From Hybos culiciformis (lineage: Eukaryota > Arthropoda > Insecta > Diptera > Hybotidae): a DNA stretch of 64,000 nt. The position numbers and the translations under genes were made by a program. Shown here piece by piece: positions 47,930 to 61,581 of the stretch. Location of the stretch: positions 7,893,234-7,957,233 of the forward strand of contig OZ023273.1 of NCBI GenBank assembly GCA_964007475.1. Direction: 5' to 3'. Each line of letters begins with the position of its first letter. Position 1 is the stretch's first letter. Under the pieces are notes generated by a model that saw nothing but the letters and a program-made list of their open reading frames with translations, did not search any database and had not been told where the DNA came from.

Positions 47930-49120
47930 AATATAAAAAATAATATGTAAATTTTAAAGCTATTAAAAGAAAATAAATAAACTTTTAATAGATTCCAAAT
48001 AAATACACGAAGGTCTATTGGAAAAAAAATAGAAACCTATATAGCAAAAAAAATACATTATTGGTTAAATTCATATCAAGAAAATTATATTAAGCTTATA
48101 AAAAAATTTTCTCTTCTTTATTGTTGTATTTATTTGAAATTATATTAATTTTAACGAAAATCATTAAATCTTAATAACTACAATAAAGTTATTAATAAAA
48201 CGTTCCTTTGACAGATATTCAAATATTTTTTAGAGTTTTTTTCTTTTTCAAATTGTAATTCTAATATCATTAAAAACTATATAAAACTAACTTAACTAAA
48301 TTTGAATTAATATATATTTTGATTTTAAAATAACAAATTAGTATTTTATTTTTACCTTTTTTAACATATATTTAAACCTTAAATATATTGTTTTTTCTTC
48401 AATATGTATTAAATATTATGTAACAAAATACGTAAAATTTTTATCGAGAATTAAACATCATCATTAAAAAGATAAAAGTTCGCTAAAAGTTTTTATAATT
48501 ATGTTTATAAAATTTATTTATGGTTGTTTTATTTGGTTACACAGAAGTGATTATGTACACTACACCTATATATTATATATAGATGTATATATTTTATGGT
48601 ATATAAGTACGCTATACCTTAGAGTGTTTATAATTGTATATAAAATTAACTCAACCACAAAAAAAGTATATGTACAATATTACTGTATACAAAACATACT
48701 ATAATACTAATGCTTTGAATCTGAATAACTATTGGGATATTTCATTGTTACGGATATCGTCAAGATTTTAATAAAATTCTGCAATATGTACAAATTTATA
48801 TAAGTATATTGTATATACAATATTTTTGTTGGTGAAAATTTTTATTGAGATGATTATAAAATCGACGTAGAATGTCATTAGAAAATTTTCATTAAATTCT
48901 ATTATTTTTACTTTGCATACGGATATTTGTGGATATGTATATTATATGTATATTTTCATTAAAGTCTGCAACAACATAAATAATGCATGTTTTATTAAAA
49001 ATAATTAGACATATTTCCAAGATTAAATATTTAATTTTTTAATACATTTTATTGAACAAAAAACCATTTCCTATAAACACTGCTGTTCATCAAGTTTCAG
49101 TCTGACGAAAAATACACCTA

Positions 49121-49431
49121 CACTGAAAAAAAAAACTGTAGTGATTTTGAATAAAAATTTTATTAATATTTAACACCTCATTTCTTCACTTTAAATAGCG
49201 TTTTGTTAATTTTTTTTCTATTTGAATATATTTCGTCAACTTGAAGAAATTTCTATAATAAAATTTATTATAATAGAAGATTATTTTATTAAAAATGACA
49301 AATAATGAAAATAATTTGATTGAATAAATTTCTTCATATCTAATGTGAAGAGTGGTTGACCCCTATTTGATCACTGTTTCTTCACATTAATATCGTTTTT
49401 CTTCAAATTCACTTCCTCTTTTGGTTCAGTG
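49121..49431. mobile_element. TA-flanked MITE-like element, 311 bp
   Basis: CACTGAA at the left and TTCAGTG at the right form short inverted ends, each flanked by TA (49119-49120 and 49432-49433). The interior repeats TTCTTCAC / GTGAAGA words in both orientations and has no coding capacity. The short termini make this weaker than the other elements. Confidence 0.6.
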
Positions 49432-50138
49432 TACTAGGGAAATAAACCTTTATTTTGTCAGTAACAGTATGGCAGTTAATTCAAGCAAAAATCAAGCATA
49501 AGTCAATTCCAGGAACGTGGGAAAAATTCAAAATTTTTCTTTGATGTATCATTCAGTATATGTATTAAGTTAATAGTTTGTATGCTCATACCATATAGTT
49601 AAAGTGAAATCATTAATATTTAAGTTTGAAAATATTTTAATACAAAAAAAATAATAAGTATGTATCTATTTTTTTTTTAATGAACGAAAGAAATCCTTTT
49701 GTATATTTCTAATTTGATTTTATATTTTTGTTACGCTATATAAATTTTTTTTGTTAAATCCTTTTAACGCTTCCTATTCTGGTGGGAACTCCTAAAATAT
49801 ATTATTTAATATGAATAGTCCTTCATTTTTAAATAAACATTATGTAAATATTTAAGAAATTGTAAAAATAAATTTTGTATGACTTATTTATACCTGAAAA
49901 AAAAGGATAATAAATTCATTTACCTATACATATATATATTAATAAAGCTACAAATTTCTTTGACTATTAAATAAATTTATATTTTGATTTTGTTTGTAAC
50001 CACATAACTTATATATACATACATATATATAGTATAGTATATAATATAAAGCAAATATAATATTGCGCCGAAAATATATGTGCCTTTTTTTGTTTTAAAT
50101 GACGTCAGAAAGAATAGGGTTCTATATACATATGTATA

Positions 50139-50139
50139 A

Positions 50140-50180
<41 letters not shown>
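50139..50180. repeat. (AT)n microsatellite
   Basis: About 20 consecutive AT units after a short ATGAAT lead-in. Confidence 0.9.
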
Positions 50181-50182
<2 letters not shown>

Positions 50183-52825
50183 TTTAAATTCAATAAAGAA
50201 TATGCATAAGCATCGGATATATATTTTCAGATAAAAATAATAATACATGCAGCCCCTACACTATTGTCCTTGAAGGAATATTTTAAAAAAATTAAGGTTA
50301 TTGATAAAGTAAAAATAGCTATACAAATATGGTTGTCTGTTTAATAAAATTTTAGATTCTATTTGTTTGATTTAAAAAACAAAAGATTCATATTATTATT
50401 TATTGATAGAATGAATTCTATCAACAACCTATAACTTTGATAATCAAAATTAAACTAAATTTAATTTTTGTTTTATCATCAGGTCAACATTAAAATATAA
50501 GTTAACTTTACCTTTGAAAAAGCTTTAGAAATCCCAATACAAAAATATTCTTTTTTTTTGTATAGAGATTTAATATAAATGTACAAAGAAACAAATGGGA
50601 AAAAGTTTATAATCCTCAAAAAAAAAAGTATATATTTTGTGTATACGATATATAGTACGAAGTATAAGGATAAAAAATTATATCTAAATATTTCATATTC
50701 AGTTATAAAATATGAAAAACAGAAAGAAAAATTTCAAACTTTAAAATTCTACAAATCAATAATATACCTAATACCAGACAGTTTAGCAGATTTTAGAGAG
50801 AGCGAATTTCGTTACTTAGGTTGATCAAATCTCAAAATATATAATTACTAAGCATATTTTGAAAGTTAACAGTAGCGGCAATTGAAATGTTATATATAGT
50901 ATAATAATACATAAGTAGTATTAGTAGTGGTTGTATTTGTATAATAGTAGCAGTAGAATTAGTAGTAGTAGTACGGTCTGAAAAAATATCTGAAAACGTG
51001 TAAAATTATGCTGCTTTATTTTGTTAAAAGAGCGAAAGCTTTCATAATTTTATTACGTAGGATAAAAATCGTTATCAGTAGATTAAATTTGTATAATCAT
51101 TATATAGGTATGTATTTATGTTCACTACTAAATGGACACCGTTTATATTACAAAAAAAAAAAAGTTAAACTAATAATAATTATTTTTTTTATTAACATGA
51201 AAATATATACACATATATGTATCGATGTATGATGTACATAAACTATAATATATACTATATATTATGTACAGATTTTTAATTTTTTTTTTAATATACCTAC
51301 TTCTCTCACACTCTCTAATCTAAACTAATATAGTTTTGTTTAGTTTTGCCAATGTCAACTTGGACAAAGTTTATTTATTCAGCTTTTCAGAAATAATTTT
51401 ATATTCGTTTTCGTTTAATTTAATTTTTTCTAACGTTGACATATACATACATACAAAATAGGTATTTTATTATAAGAATCAGTATACAAGTAACAGACAT
51501 AATAATTAAAAAATGTGTATGAGCCTCATCCGCATAGGCTCACGGAAGAAGCTCAACTTTTTTAGTTACTTTAATATATATTTCACGTTTCAAATTCATA
51601 AAACAATTACATATTTATCTGACAATAAATTTTCTCCCAGTAATGAAATGCAGTAATTTTTTTGATTTATTTATTTATTATTTTGTACAAATGTAATGAG
51701 CGGCTTATGATAACTAAAATGAGATATAAATATTTTAAACTGTGTGCAAATATCAAAACTGCATCTATTTTGCTACATGTTTGCGAAAGAACCTTATCAT
51801 AATTTGTATATTTTGATAATTTGTATATGTATAGTAAAGGAATCTCGTTTTGATGTTCAGTAATTAAAGATTCATTATTATGATGTATGTCCCTCGAAGT
51901 AAGATAGGTTATTACTATACGATGATTAGTAAGTAATTTTTATACTATTACCCGCACAGGCTCAATTCGATCTACAAAAAATACTTAAAATATAATTTAT
52001 AAATTCGCTAATTTAGAAAAATTAATAACTGACTAACTGACTGGATTTTTTTACTATCTTGATGAAGATAGTAGTCGTATGTGTTTGTGAATTTTTATTA
52101 ATTTATTTATTGTCAATTTATTATCTTCTCTACTGACAGGATTTTGATCTTGCCACTAGAGAAGATAGTAGACTAGATAGTACAGCAAAAAAAAAAAAAA
52201 GAAGAAATCGTTTTTTTTTTATTATTACATGGAAAATAAAAAATTTTATGATTTGTTTTTTTTTTTATCACTACTACCTGTCCTATATGATTAGATGACA
52301 ATTTTTTATGGAAGTTAAATTTTCATTTTTTTTTAATTTCAATCAAGTAATAGTTGTATAATTATATGAATACAAACCAATAAACAATTTTGCTCCAAAA
52401 TGCTATTCCGATTTATGTGCTGCATGTAAGAATTGAAAAATTTTGCAAAAAATAATATGCATTTTAGAGACTACCAGTAGTTAATAAAAAAACTATTATA
52501 CTAGAAATAGATTTTCTCCTATTCTTCTACTTATCTATAAGGCATATATCCCTTTTTCACAATATAAGGTTAAAATTTTGTACTTTTTTTTTATTAATTT
52601 TCTCACATAAAATTCTGCTACAATACAACTTAATGTCAAAGAAATTTCGTTGCTTAATGTACACTTACTTTTTAAATTTGAGTTTCTGAAGATGTGACAT
52701 TTTTATTTTGTATAGTATGCAAAACTCTACGAATAAATTTTGGATTAATAAAAACTATATAAAATCAATTTGCAGATTGAATTAAACTTATAGATAAAAA
52801 TATAATACAGTACATTATAAATAAT

Positions 52826-52903
52826 TTTATTTACCGTCATGGTGTCATTATCCTAAGCGGTTTTGTCTTAGGTTCGATTCCCACAGACTTGGAATTCCGC
52901 ATT
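52826..52903 (+). other. tRNA-like or SINE-like relic
   Basis: A perfect RNA polymerase III B-box word GGTTCGATTCC (near 52871) follows a TGGTGTCATTATCCTAAGCGG stretch resembling an A box, and CCTAAG/CTTAGG can form a stem. The expected tRNA T-stem does not pair well and no acceptor stem was found, so it is at best a degraded tRNA gene or tRNA-derived SINE. Confidence 0.25.
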
Positions 52904-54692
52904 CAATATATATAAATTATATAAATTATAATTTTTTTTTTTTATTATATTTTTTAAAATTTTTGTTTATTAAAAACAATCATTTGTTGTCTGTAAAAAT
53001 TAAACATATTTATTAATGTACATACGTAAGTCTGGTCTGAATCTGTTCCGTATTTTTTTTAGTCTGAATAAAAATGCGTAAGAAGTAAGTACTAGGACCA
53101 CACCATATTTTTAAACTTTGAACGTTGCATAGCATTTAAAAAATAGTCAACAATATCATTAACATTTGTTGGCGTTAAGATTATTCCATCTTTATTATTT
53201 TTAAACAAATTAATATTTTAAAATTATAAAGATAAATAACACATCAAATTATTTTGTTTAATTTATTATCTGTTGCTAAAAAGTTAGAAAAACAAAACAT
53301 GGAACAAAAAATTAATTAATAAACCATTTAAATTAATCTTTATACTTTTTAAAAAAGCTATTCATATGCATTAATGTATATTGTACGAGTAGGTATATTC
53401 ATATATCAGAAAGTATAGACATGAAATTTAAATTGTAAATGTAATTAATTTTTTTTATTAATTATTGTACGACTCTAGTTTTAGCGGACAATATTCAATT
53501 AGTATGATTGATATTAATTCGAACTAAATACAACTTCTACAAGCATATATTTAATTAAGTTCAAGTGTAGCTCTTTAAAGATTGCAGTTTTTTTCCTTTG
53601 TAATTTTTCAAAAATAGATAGGTATATGAATGTTGTTAAGAGATACTAAATATCATTCATTACTTTTAATAGAATTGAGAAAATAAATTTAATGTGTATT
53701 TATTGTGCTATTCTATAGAATTAATTCTTCAGAAACTTAACACCCATAAATTTTTTTTTACTACAATAAATGTAAATATTATTCAGTCATTAAGAATACT
53801 CTCAAATATTTTGAATAAATTGTTTTTTTTTTTTTTCTTAAAATTTTGATTCATATTGATTTATTTTTCAAGGAAAACCGATGACCTAATCAAACATTAT
53901 TTTTTGACAATATGAATAGATGAATGAAGAAGAGATCATAATAGAAGAAATTATGTAAATAATAATATAATATGTACATAATACTGGTTTTTAATAGTAC
54001 AAATAAAGGAAACGAAAGCAAAACTATATAATAATAAACAGTTCTGACACTTCAAGATATTTACTTTTATATTTTGAAGAAAAATAATTGAAAAAATTTG
54101 TAAATAATAATATACATTGAGAATTGATCTAGCAGTATCATATAACAAAAACCAAAAGAAATAGCTCTTAAGAGCAATTGTCAGATTTTAAATTTCAATT
54201 ATGCTTCATTATTTATTAAAATTTGAATAGAATACCAAAAAAAAAAATAAAGTAAGGAGCCATTTCCATATTTCGATTCAAAATATTATCGCCCATATAC
54301 CCATGCATACATATTATGTATGTATTTATGTAAAAATTTTGTTTGATATTCATTTGGAAATTCAACATTTTTATACTTTTAAGTATTGATTTCGTTAATA
54401 GACAAAACTATACTCGTAATATTATAATAATAATTAAAATTAAGTTTCAGCACTTTGAATTTTCGAATAACTCGGACTTGAACTCTTGACTTAGGACTTA
54501 ATAAAAGTCGAAACTGGGGTAGTAGTTTGATAGCGACGGATGAACATATAATAAAAGGATACGTTTCGTTTTTTTTTTAACATATTAATTATTTATCTGA
54601 ATATGAACAAAATTAGGTAAACATGTTTACAATGTGTTTTATTAGTTGTGTACATAATATGTTTTATAAAATTTCCAAATTAACCATCGACA

Positions 54693-54960
54693 TAATTCTG
54701 TGATGATATATTAAAGTAGCTTAAGTCAAATTATTAAATGTGAAAATTAAGTGGACGTAAGTTATTATAACAAATATGTGTTTACGTTCGAAAAGTCTTA
54801 GTTGATTTTATTTTGTATTGAGAACATTTTTTTAATGGAGATAGAACAGTTTGGATTATCTGAAAAAAATCCAGGACGATAAGTCTTATTTAATGATATC
54901 CATAACATTTTTTTCCATTATTTTCGACTTAAGCTATTTTAATATATGATCACAGAATTA
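54693..54960. mobile_element. Foldback MITE, 268 bp
   Basis: The left arm starting TAATTCTGTGAT and the right arm ending ATCACAGAATTA are inverted for about 35 bp with few mismatches (both include ATATATTAAA and GCTTAAGTC or their complements). The outer TA may be the target dinucleotide. The interior is AT-rich with no gene. Confidence 0.75.
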
Positions 54961-55482
54961 GCTATTGTTATGTGTAACGTTGTTTAGAATTTGATTACAT
55001 AAAAAGTTAGTAGTTCTAGTGTGATCTAGTTAGAAAAAAAAAAATTAATTCTTAAATTAGAATTTCGAAGTCATTGAATTTATTCAACGAAATGAAATTT
55101 TAGATTTTAGATTTTTGTTTTTATTAATTAATTTCCTCAAACTATTTTAATTTAAACATTTTAATGTTGGTCCAAAAATTTTTCTTGAAGCCTAATCTTG
55201 ATCTTACTACAGAATATCCAATTACCCTAACTAAAATAAAATGGTATTTAAATTAAAATAATTCTAAATTAAAACAACTAAAAACTAAATAAAATTTTTT
55301 ATGCTCATTAATATTTTATTACATTTTATAATACTTTTTAAAATATAAATATTTCCAGTTTTTTTTTTTTTTTTTTTTTTTCATATTATATTATTATTCT
55401 ATATCTATATATATATTTTATTTCAAATTTTAAAACATCTTTTAATATTATAGTATGTTTTTATATAAAAATTCTATAATAA

Positions 55483-55549
55483 TAATAATATGTATTAATA
55501 ATAGTAATAATAATAATAACAATAATAATAATAATAAAACAAATTTTAT
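55483..55549. repeat. Imperfect (TAA)n microsatellite
   Basis: Runs of AATAATAAT interrupted by TATGTATT, AGT and CAA variants. Confidence 0.85.
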
Positions 55550-56921
55550 GATTTTTGAACTGCACAGCTTTTTTACTCTACAGTTTTTTTTTTTTTTTTC
55601 TAAACTTTATTTTCCGTGAGTTCTTTTCTGTGCTTTCTCCGTTGTTGTGTGTGATATTTTTTTTTTTTTAGAACATCATCACATCGCACAAAACAGTTCG
55701 TGTGCTCCCTATTCATGCGCAGAGTATAATTTTTTGATTTGAAAATAATAAAAAAAAAAAAAAAAAATAAATAAATAAAAATTATAAAAAAAAAAAAAAT
55801 AAAAAAATTCAAAAAGCTTTTCACATTTCACTGTTGTACATTTTAACAAAACTTTTTTGTTTCATATTTTTGTCATGGTAATACACATCAAAAAATTAAT
55901 TTTTGTTAAGAGTACAAAAAAAATTAAAATTAAAATAAAATAAATGGAAATTTTTCAATTAAATTAAAAAAAAAAATTAAGTTTTAATTAAAAAAAATTA
56001 AAATTAATTAAATCTTTAACAAAAAATAACATCTCTAAGAATTTTCTTCTTTTTTTTTTTTTGTTTCTTTTTACAAACAAATTTTATTTGAGAAATATAT
56101 ACCTACCTATATAAAAAAAAAAAAAGAAGTCCAAGAAAATACGAAAATTTAATTTTCCAAACCAAAAGGAAAAAAAAAAAAATTTATTCATGGAATTTAA
56201 GTGAAAAAGAAAAGAAAATTAATTTTTTTTTTAAAGAAAAACACAGACAAAATAAAATAATTTATATAGTAGGTACCACACAATATATCTCTCTATCTCC
56301 AAAAAAAAAAAAGAAAATTTTTTCAATAAAAAAAAAAGAAGGAAAAAAAAAATCAAAAAAAAAAAAACACAAAAAAAATTAAATATCTAAAAGAAAAATA
56401 ATTTTGCAAAAGAATGCAAGTTTTAGTAAAAAGGCGAGGTTTTATTTGCAAAAAAAAAATTTGTGAAAAGTAAAAAAAAAAAAAAAAAAGGAAAAATTAA
56501 ATTTTCATTGCTTTGGGGTTTTTTTTTGTTTTATTTTTTTTTTTATTTTTATCTTAGAAAATAAATGAAATTTTTCTTTTGTTAATTTCTTTTTTTTTTT
56601 TTTATGTATATTGTTAAATAATCAAAAATTATTACTAGAATAAAAATTAAAAGGAAAATTGAAGTTATCAAAATTAATTAGCCAAGAAAAAAAAAAAAAA
56701 AGAAAGGAAAATCTAAAGCTTGTGAAAAAAAAAAAAATTAAAAAAATTTTATAGTAAAGGGAAAATAAAAATATTAAAAAAAGTGAGAAATAATAAAAAC
56801 AAAAAAAAAAATTAATTAAAATGAATAATTAATTTTTTTATTGAATTTTTTTTTTAAATTTTATTTTGCAATATTTAATTAATTTATTAATTTTTTTTTT
56901 TTTTTTTCTTTGCACCATTCA

Positions 56922-56967
56922 ATGGCTTTAAATGAAATCGAAAAAGAAAATTTAATTACTTTATCAA
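56922..56967 (+). CDS. Candidate first coding exon (A) of a gene extending right
   Basis: ATG followed by 15 codons (MALNEIEKENLITLS) and then a strong donor A|GTGAGTAT, leaving phase 1. It is preceded by about 1.1 kb of A-rich DNA with AAGTGAAAAAG-like words that resembles an insect 5' UTR, although it contains upstream ATGs. No downstream exon lies in the window and the protein is not recognised. It may be chance. Confidence 0.25.
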
Positions 56968-57748
56968 GTGAGTATATTTATTAAATAAAATATATATCTA
57001 CCTACCTACCACCTATCTAATACCATTCCTATTACATATAATGTTTTTTTAATTTTCTTTATTTTTCTATATCACAGAAATTTTTTTTTACCATTATTAT
57101 TGAAATTCAATTCTTTTTTTTTTTTTTTTTTTGGGAAATTAATGAATATATTATACCTATAACGAATATATATAAAAAAAAAAAAATAACAATGAAATCT
57201 GTGGAATTTTCTGCGTTTTATTGCTCCTTTTTGCAAAAATTTTTTTTTCTGTTCGAGTATTTTTTTTTTTTTTAATGAAAACCATGTATTTATTTACCTA
57301 CTTACTTACATTTTTCATGATAATATAATATATATACACAGATGTAGTATTAAAGAAAAATAAATAAATACGAAATAAATATATATATATATCGTATATA
57401 TATGAATATATAGAACATACACAAGTTTCTGGTTTTACAAAAAAAGCGATGATATATGCTGGAAAATGAAACATATACACAAACAATTATTATGGATACA
57501 AAAAAAAAAAAAATAAAATAAAAATTAAATTGTTTATATATAGAAAATAAATAATATGCGGACGATATAGGTATATATATATTTTTTTTTACAATGAAAA
57601 TATATTTTCTTTTTTTTTGTTTTTATGTTTTTTTATTTTTTTAAATTATAGACAAAAACATTACTTTTTTTTTTTTTTTGTTTTTTGTTACATGGGTATA
57701 TTTTCATTTTATTATTAAAAAAAAAAAAAAAGAAAAGAAATTTCAAAT

Positions 57749-57791
57749 ATGGAAATTTATTCAGAAAACGTTTTATTGGAAAAAATTCCAG
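57749..57791 (+). CDS. Candidate alternative first coding exon (B)
   Basis: ATG followed by 14 codons (MEIYSENVLLEKIP) and a donor CCAG|GTGAAA, also leaving phase 1 like the exon at 56922. The donor is weaker. The two would be interchangeable first exons of one gene if real. No partner exon is seen within the window. Confidence 0.18.
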
Positions 57792-58136
57792 GTGAAAAAT
57801 ATAAAAAAAAAATTTTATAGTTTTTCTTTGTTGAAAATTGTGTGAGCCTTTTTTATTTTTGTTTTTTTTTATTTTTTATTTGTAAGGACAATATAGAAAA
57901 TCTTTTTGTAGAAAAATTATATATTTTTATTTGTTTTTTTTTTTAGTAAACTAAAGGTATAGAAAATTTTTTTCTTCTAATGATATGGAAAATTAAAATA
58001 ATTAACCCTTTTCAATATAACTATAAAATACGGATCCTGTTTGCTTGTGTGGATTTAAATAAAAAATATAATGTGGATGGTAAAAAAAAAAAGAAAGAAA
58101 AAAGTGAAATAAATTTTTATGTATAGGATGTAGATT

Positions 58137-58190
58137 TTTATTTTATTATAAAGATTTATATTTTATTATAAAGATTTATATTTTAATATA
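58137..58190. repeat. Short tandem repeat, unit about 21 bp, near three copies
   Basis: Units around TTATTTTATTATAAAGATT follow each other. A second small tandem repeat (around TATAGTATAGAATTGGCA) lies at about 58224-58272. Confidence 0.7.
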
Positions 58191-61100
58191 AACTTTTCGA
58201 AAAAAAAAATAGTTTAATTAGTGTATATAGTATAGAATTGGCATAGTATAGTATAGAATTAGCATAGTATAATAAAAATTTTTTTTTTTTAATTAAGATG
58301 TATTTTACGATAAAAAAAAATAATTATTTTAATAAAGAATATATTCTATTGACAGCATTTTCATTAACTATGCATAATATTTTATTTAAAAAAAAAAAAC
58401 GCGATCAATTTTACTTTATATCTTGACTTTGATCAAACTGAAAAAGTAATTACAATTGCAATCAATGTCTGTCATTTTGATCATATTTTTTTTCTAATTT
58501 TGTTATAGAAAAAATATAAAAATTATGTATTAATTAAAATCTGTAAATCCTTGTACTTATTATTATTTATCAGAAAATGAAATCTTTTCGTTTTGTGATA
58601 CAAAGAACTTAATTATTGAAAATGCAAGTTCTAGTTCTAGGTTTTAGGTTAACTATTGATTCGCTCTCGTGAAAAAATACTCTAAATTAAAAAAAAAAAA
58701 ATCTCTGAAAATATAAATAAGTTTTCTATATGTTTTTGAAGTATTTTGACATACCAAATTCAAATTTTCATGCAATTATATGAAATTTTCCTGTGTGTTG
58801 GCAGTGTGGTTGAAATTTTTTTTAATCCTTTTTTTATACGTTATCATATTAAGCAGAAGGTATCTATTGATAAAATTATTAAATAAATAAAACTTAATAG
58901 ATTTTTATTTAATTTTCTTCGAAAAAAAAAAAAAAATGAATATCCAAAAATAACTTCATTCCAAAAATTCTATTATCAAATCAAAATTAAAGTTAATAAT
59001 AATAATTAAGCGAAGATACATGTAGATTAAAATTATAGTAAAGTGCTAATATTCCATTGATTATTATATTCGCAATTAAAAATGATATAATTTCGAAAAT
59101 TGACAGAAAATGTTCAACGAAGTGTAAATATATTAAATTGAATTCAAATAATTACTTTTCGTTGTGCCTTTAATTTTTTTTTTTTTTTTTAATTTACCTT
59201 TTTTACTAATGACAAATTAATTTAACAGGAAAAACGTTAAATTTGTATAAAATGTTCTGTTCTAATTTATTTATTTATTTATTTTTTTTCTATAAAAAAA
59301 AAATTCAATTCTAATTTAGTTTTGCAAATAGAAAAAAAAAATACAATTTAATAATAAACTGATAAAAAAAAAACTTGTTATCATTTTGTTGTGAGGCCAA
59401 AAAAAAATTGTGTTTAGATATAAATACGTAGCGAATTTAACAAGGTCAGATTTTCGTTGTGATTGATGTCACTGATAACAACTCATTTGTATTTAGATTT
59501 ATCATTAAAATAAAAAATAGATATTAAAAGTTTTTTTTTGATTTTTATACATTTTTTGAGTAATTTACATATGTTTTTTTTTTCGTTCTCTCACGCTTAA
59601 TTTATAAATGTTGTGAACAAATATTCCTCATACATAAATTATACACCTATATAATACCCATAGTAATGTTTTGTTTATAAAATTAATTAAGGTGTGGAAT
59701 TTTTTGACACTAATCGAATGGGATGAAAAAAATAGAACATTTCCTGTATAGTATAGTAGTAAGAATAATTATAATTCATTCATTAAAAAAAAATGATATA
59801 ATTTGAAAATAAAAATCAATTAAAATATTTGTTTATACATAAAAGTGTACATTCACATTAATAAATAGTTTATTATGAATTTTTAGAAAATAATTATGAT
59901 GACATAATTTTAATACTTTTATACTTGCCTATAAACACATCTCACTCCTTTGTTGGAAAATTTATATCAGAAATTGTGGTTTTGCTCTTCTACAGACAAT
60001 AATAACATTTTCATTAAGGCAGTTATACTTAGTTGAACTTGCAGAACATACATAATTTAAACATACATATATAAAGCATAAAAGTATTGTACAAATGAGT
60101 AATCTTAGTGGCCTGAAATATTATTCGTTTAACGCTCGCTATTGTTCAAAACGTATATATTTCTGAAATGGATTGACAGCTTCAATAAGATAAACTTATA
60201 ATTTATTCCTTGTATAATTTTACTCTTAAAAGTCCTGAATCATTTATCTTTGGCTTAAAGTAAACATTACTTAAAAATATTGGCAATGAATCTACCTGCA
60301 TAACAATATTAAATATAATTTTGAATAACAATTTTTAGTTTCTAAATTTTAATTATTTACAAAAAAAGTAATAAAAAAAAGTTATAAAAATTAATTATAC
60401 TGGCGAAAAGATTAAGAAGAGAACTGTAGCAATCATACTTGTAAACACCATTAATTATTCTACATATAATACTATATTATTGAATCATTTTTAGTCATTC
60501 TAGCATTAAAAAAAAATTATCTTACTTATGTTTGTTACGTTCTACGTATACTACATGATATAAATACACAATAATGAGAGTAAGATAAAATAACGTAATA
60601 ATAAAGTAATTTCGTTCTGCAACCGTAAAGTTACTTCTAAAACATTGAACAAAAAAAAAAAATATTATTTGCACATTTTATGTATTATATTTATTTATTC
60701 TATTTTAAGTATATATTTTCATTGTTCATATAGTTTAAAAATTGTTGCTATCTTTGGCTTTATGGTTTATAGTATGTATTATATCCTTTATTCCGTAACT
60801 TCAATTAACAAAAAAAGAACAGTTTCTATAATAATTATTTTACCAAAATAAAATTTAATGTATTATTAAGTTCATGATTTAAATTTAGTTCTAGAAATGA
60901 ATGAAATTTAGTTATCAGAGTCAGAATTGAAAAATCAGAATAAGAATTTTTCGTTCTATTTGAAAAAAAAAACCTTGAATGAATGCTATAAGGGGGAAAT
61001 TCGACAACATAATGTATATAGCCATATAATTTAGTATTGTTTTTGACAATATTCATTTTATTGATTAAGTTCAAGAGAGCTTATAGTACATATATAATTT

Positions 61101-61211
61101 GGATTGCAAAATAAAATTCTTGAAAAATTTTTAGGTACCTATAGAATATTTAAAGGATGATTTACACGAAAAAAAATTTCTAACAGACTAATTCGAATAA
61201 TGTATATTTTA

Positions 61212-61581
61212 CGGGAAATGTGCGAATTCCGGTAAATGTGAGTTTAAAAACCATTAATTTTAAAATTACATTACATTTACCGGCCCGATTGGCTCCATTT
61301 TTGCGGAGGGCGTAGAGGGGGTACCCCTTATCCAAATAGGGGAGTGCGGGGTGGCGGGCGGGCGAACTGGTGGTCGGTCAGTGGGATTTGCGGCGCGCGC
61401 CGCAAATCCCACTGACCGACCACCAGTTCGCCCGCCCGCCACCCCGCACTCCCCTATTTGGATAAGGGGTACCCCCTCTACGCCCTCCGCAAAAATGGGG
61501 TCAATCGGGCGGGTAAATGTACTGTAATATTGACATTTACCAAAAGTAAACTCACATTTACCGGAATTCGCACATTTCCCG
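61212..61581. mobile_element. Long-hairpin TA-flanked element, 370 bp
   Basis: The perfect 35-bp inverted ends start CGGGAAATGTGCGAATTCCG (61212-61246 and 61547-61581), flanked by TA (61210-61211 and 61582-61583). The middle (about 61281-61513) is an almost perfect palindrome centred on CGGCGCGCGCCG near 61396/61397, with arms over 100 bp. It is strikingly GC-rich against its surroundings. No protein is encoded. Part of each arm matches the core of the element at 26695-27657. The near-identical arms suggest a recent insertion. Confidence 0.9.

Larger units (their letters stand above)
47930..56921. other. AT-rich region right of the LTR element
   Basis: No supported gene. It holds two MITEs, (AT)n and (TAA)n tracts, TAG-rich stretches near 50915-50975 and the tRNA-like relic. 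From about 55.36 kb the composition changes to dense A and T homopolymers with one less AT-rich block (about 55610-55735), which looks like promoter/5' UTR sequence and leads up to the candidate exon at 56922. Confidence 0.5.

Noticed and set aside
47752..47943. 63-codon frame at the end of the retrotransposon
   Set aside because: Lies within the 3' LTR and its flank; the same sequence exists in the 5' LTR without a gene.
49510..49525. CGTGGGAA, a match to the Su(H) binding consensus
   Set aside because: A single 8-base match in 64 kb is expected by chance; no cluster.
55600..55824. 74-codon minus-strand frame
   Set aside because: Poly-Phe/Ile end from A runs; the less AT-rich part looks like untranslated leader rather than protein.
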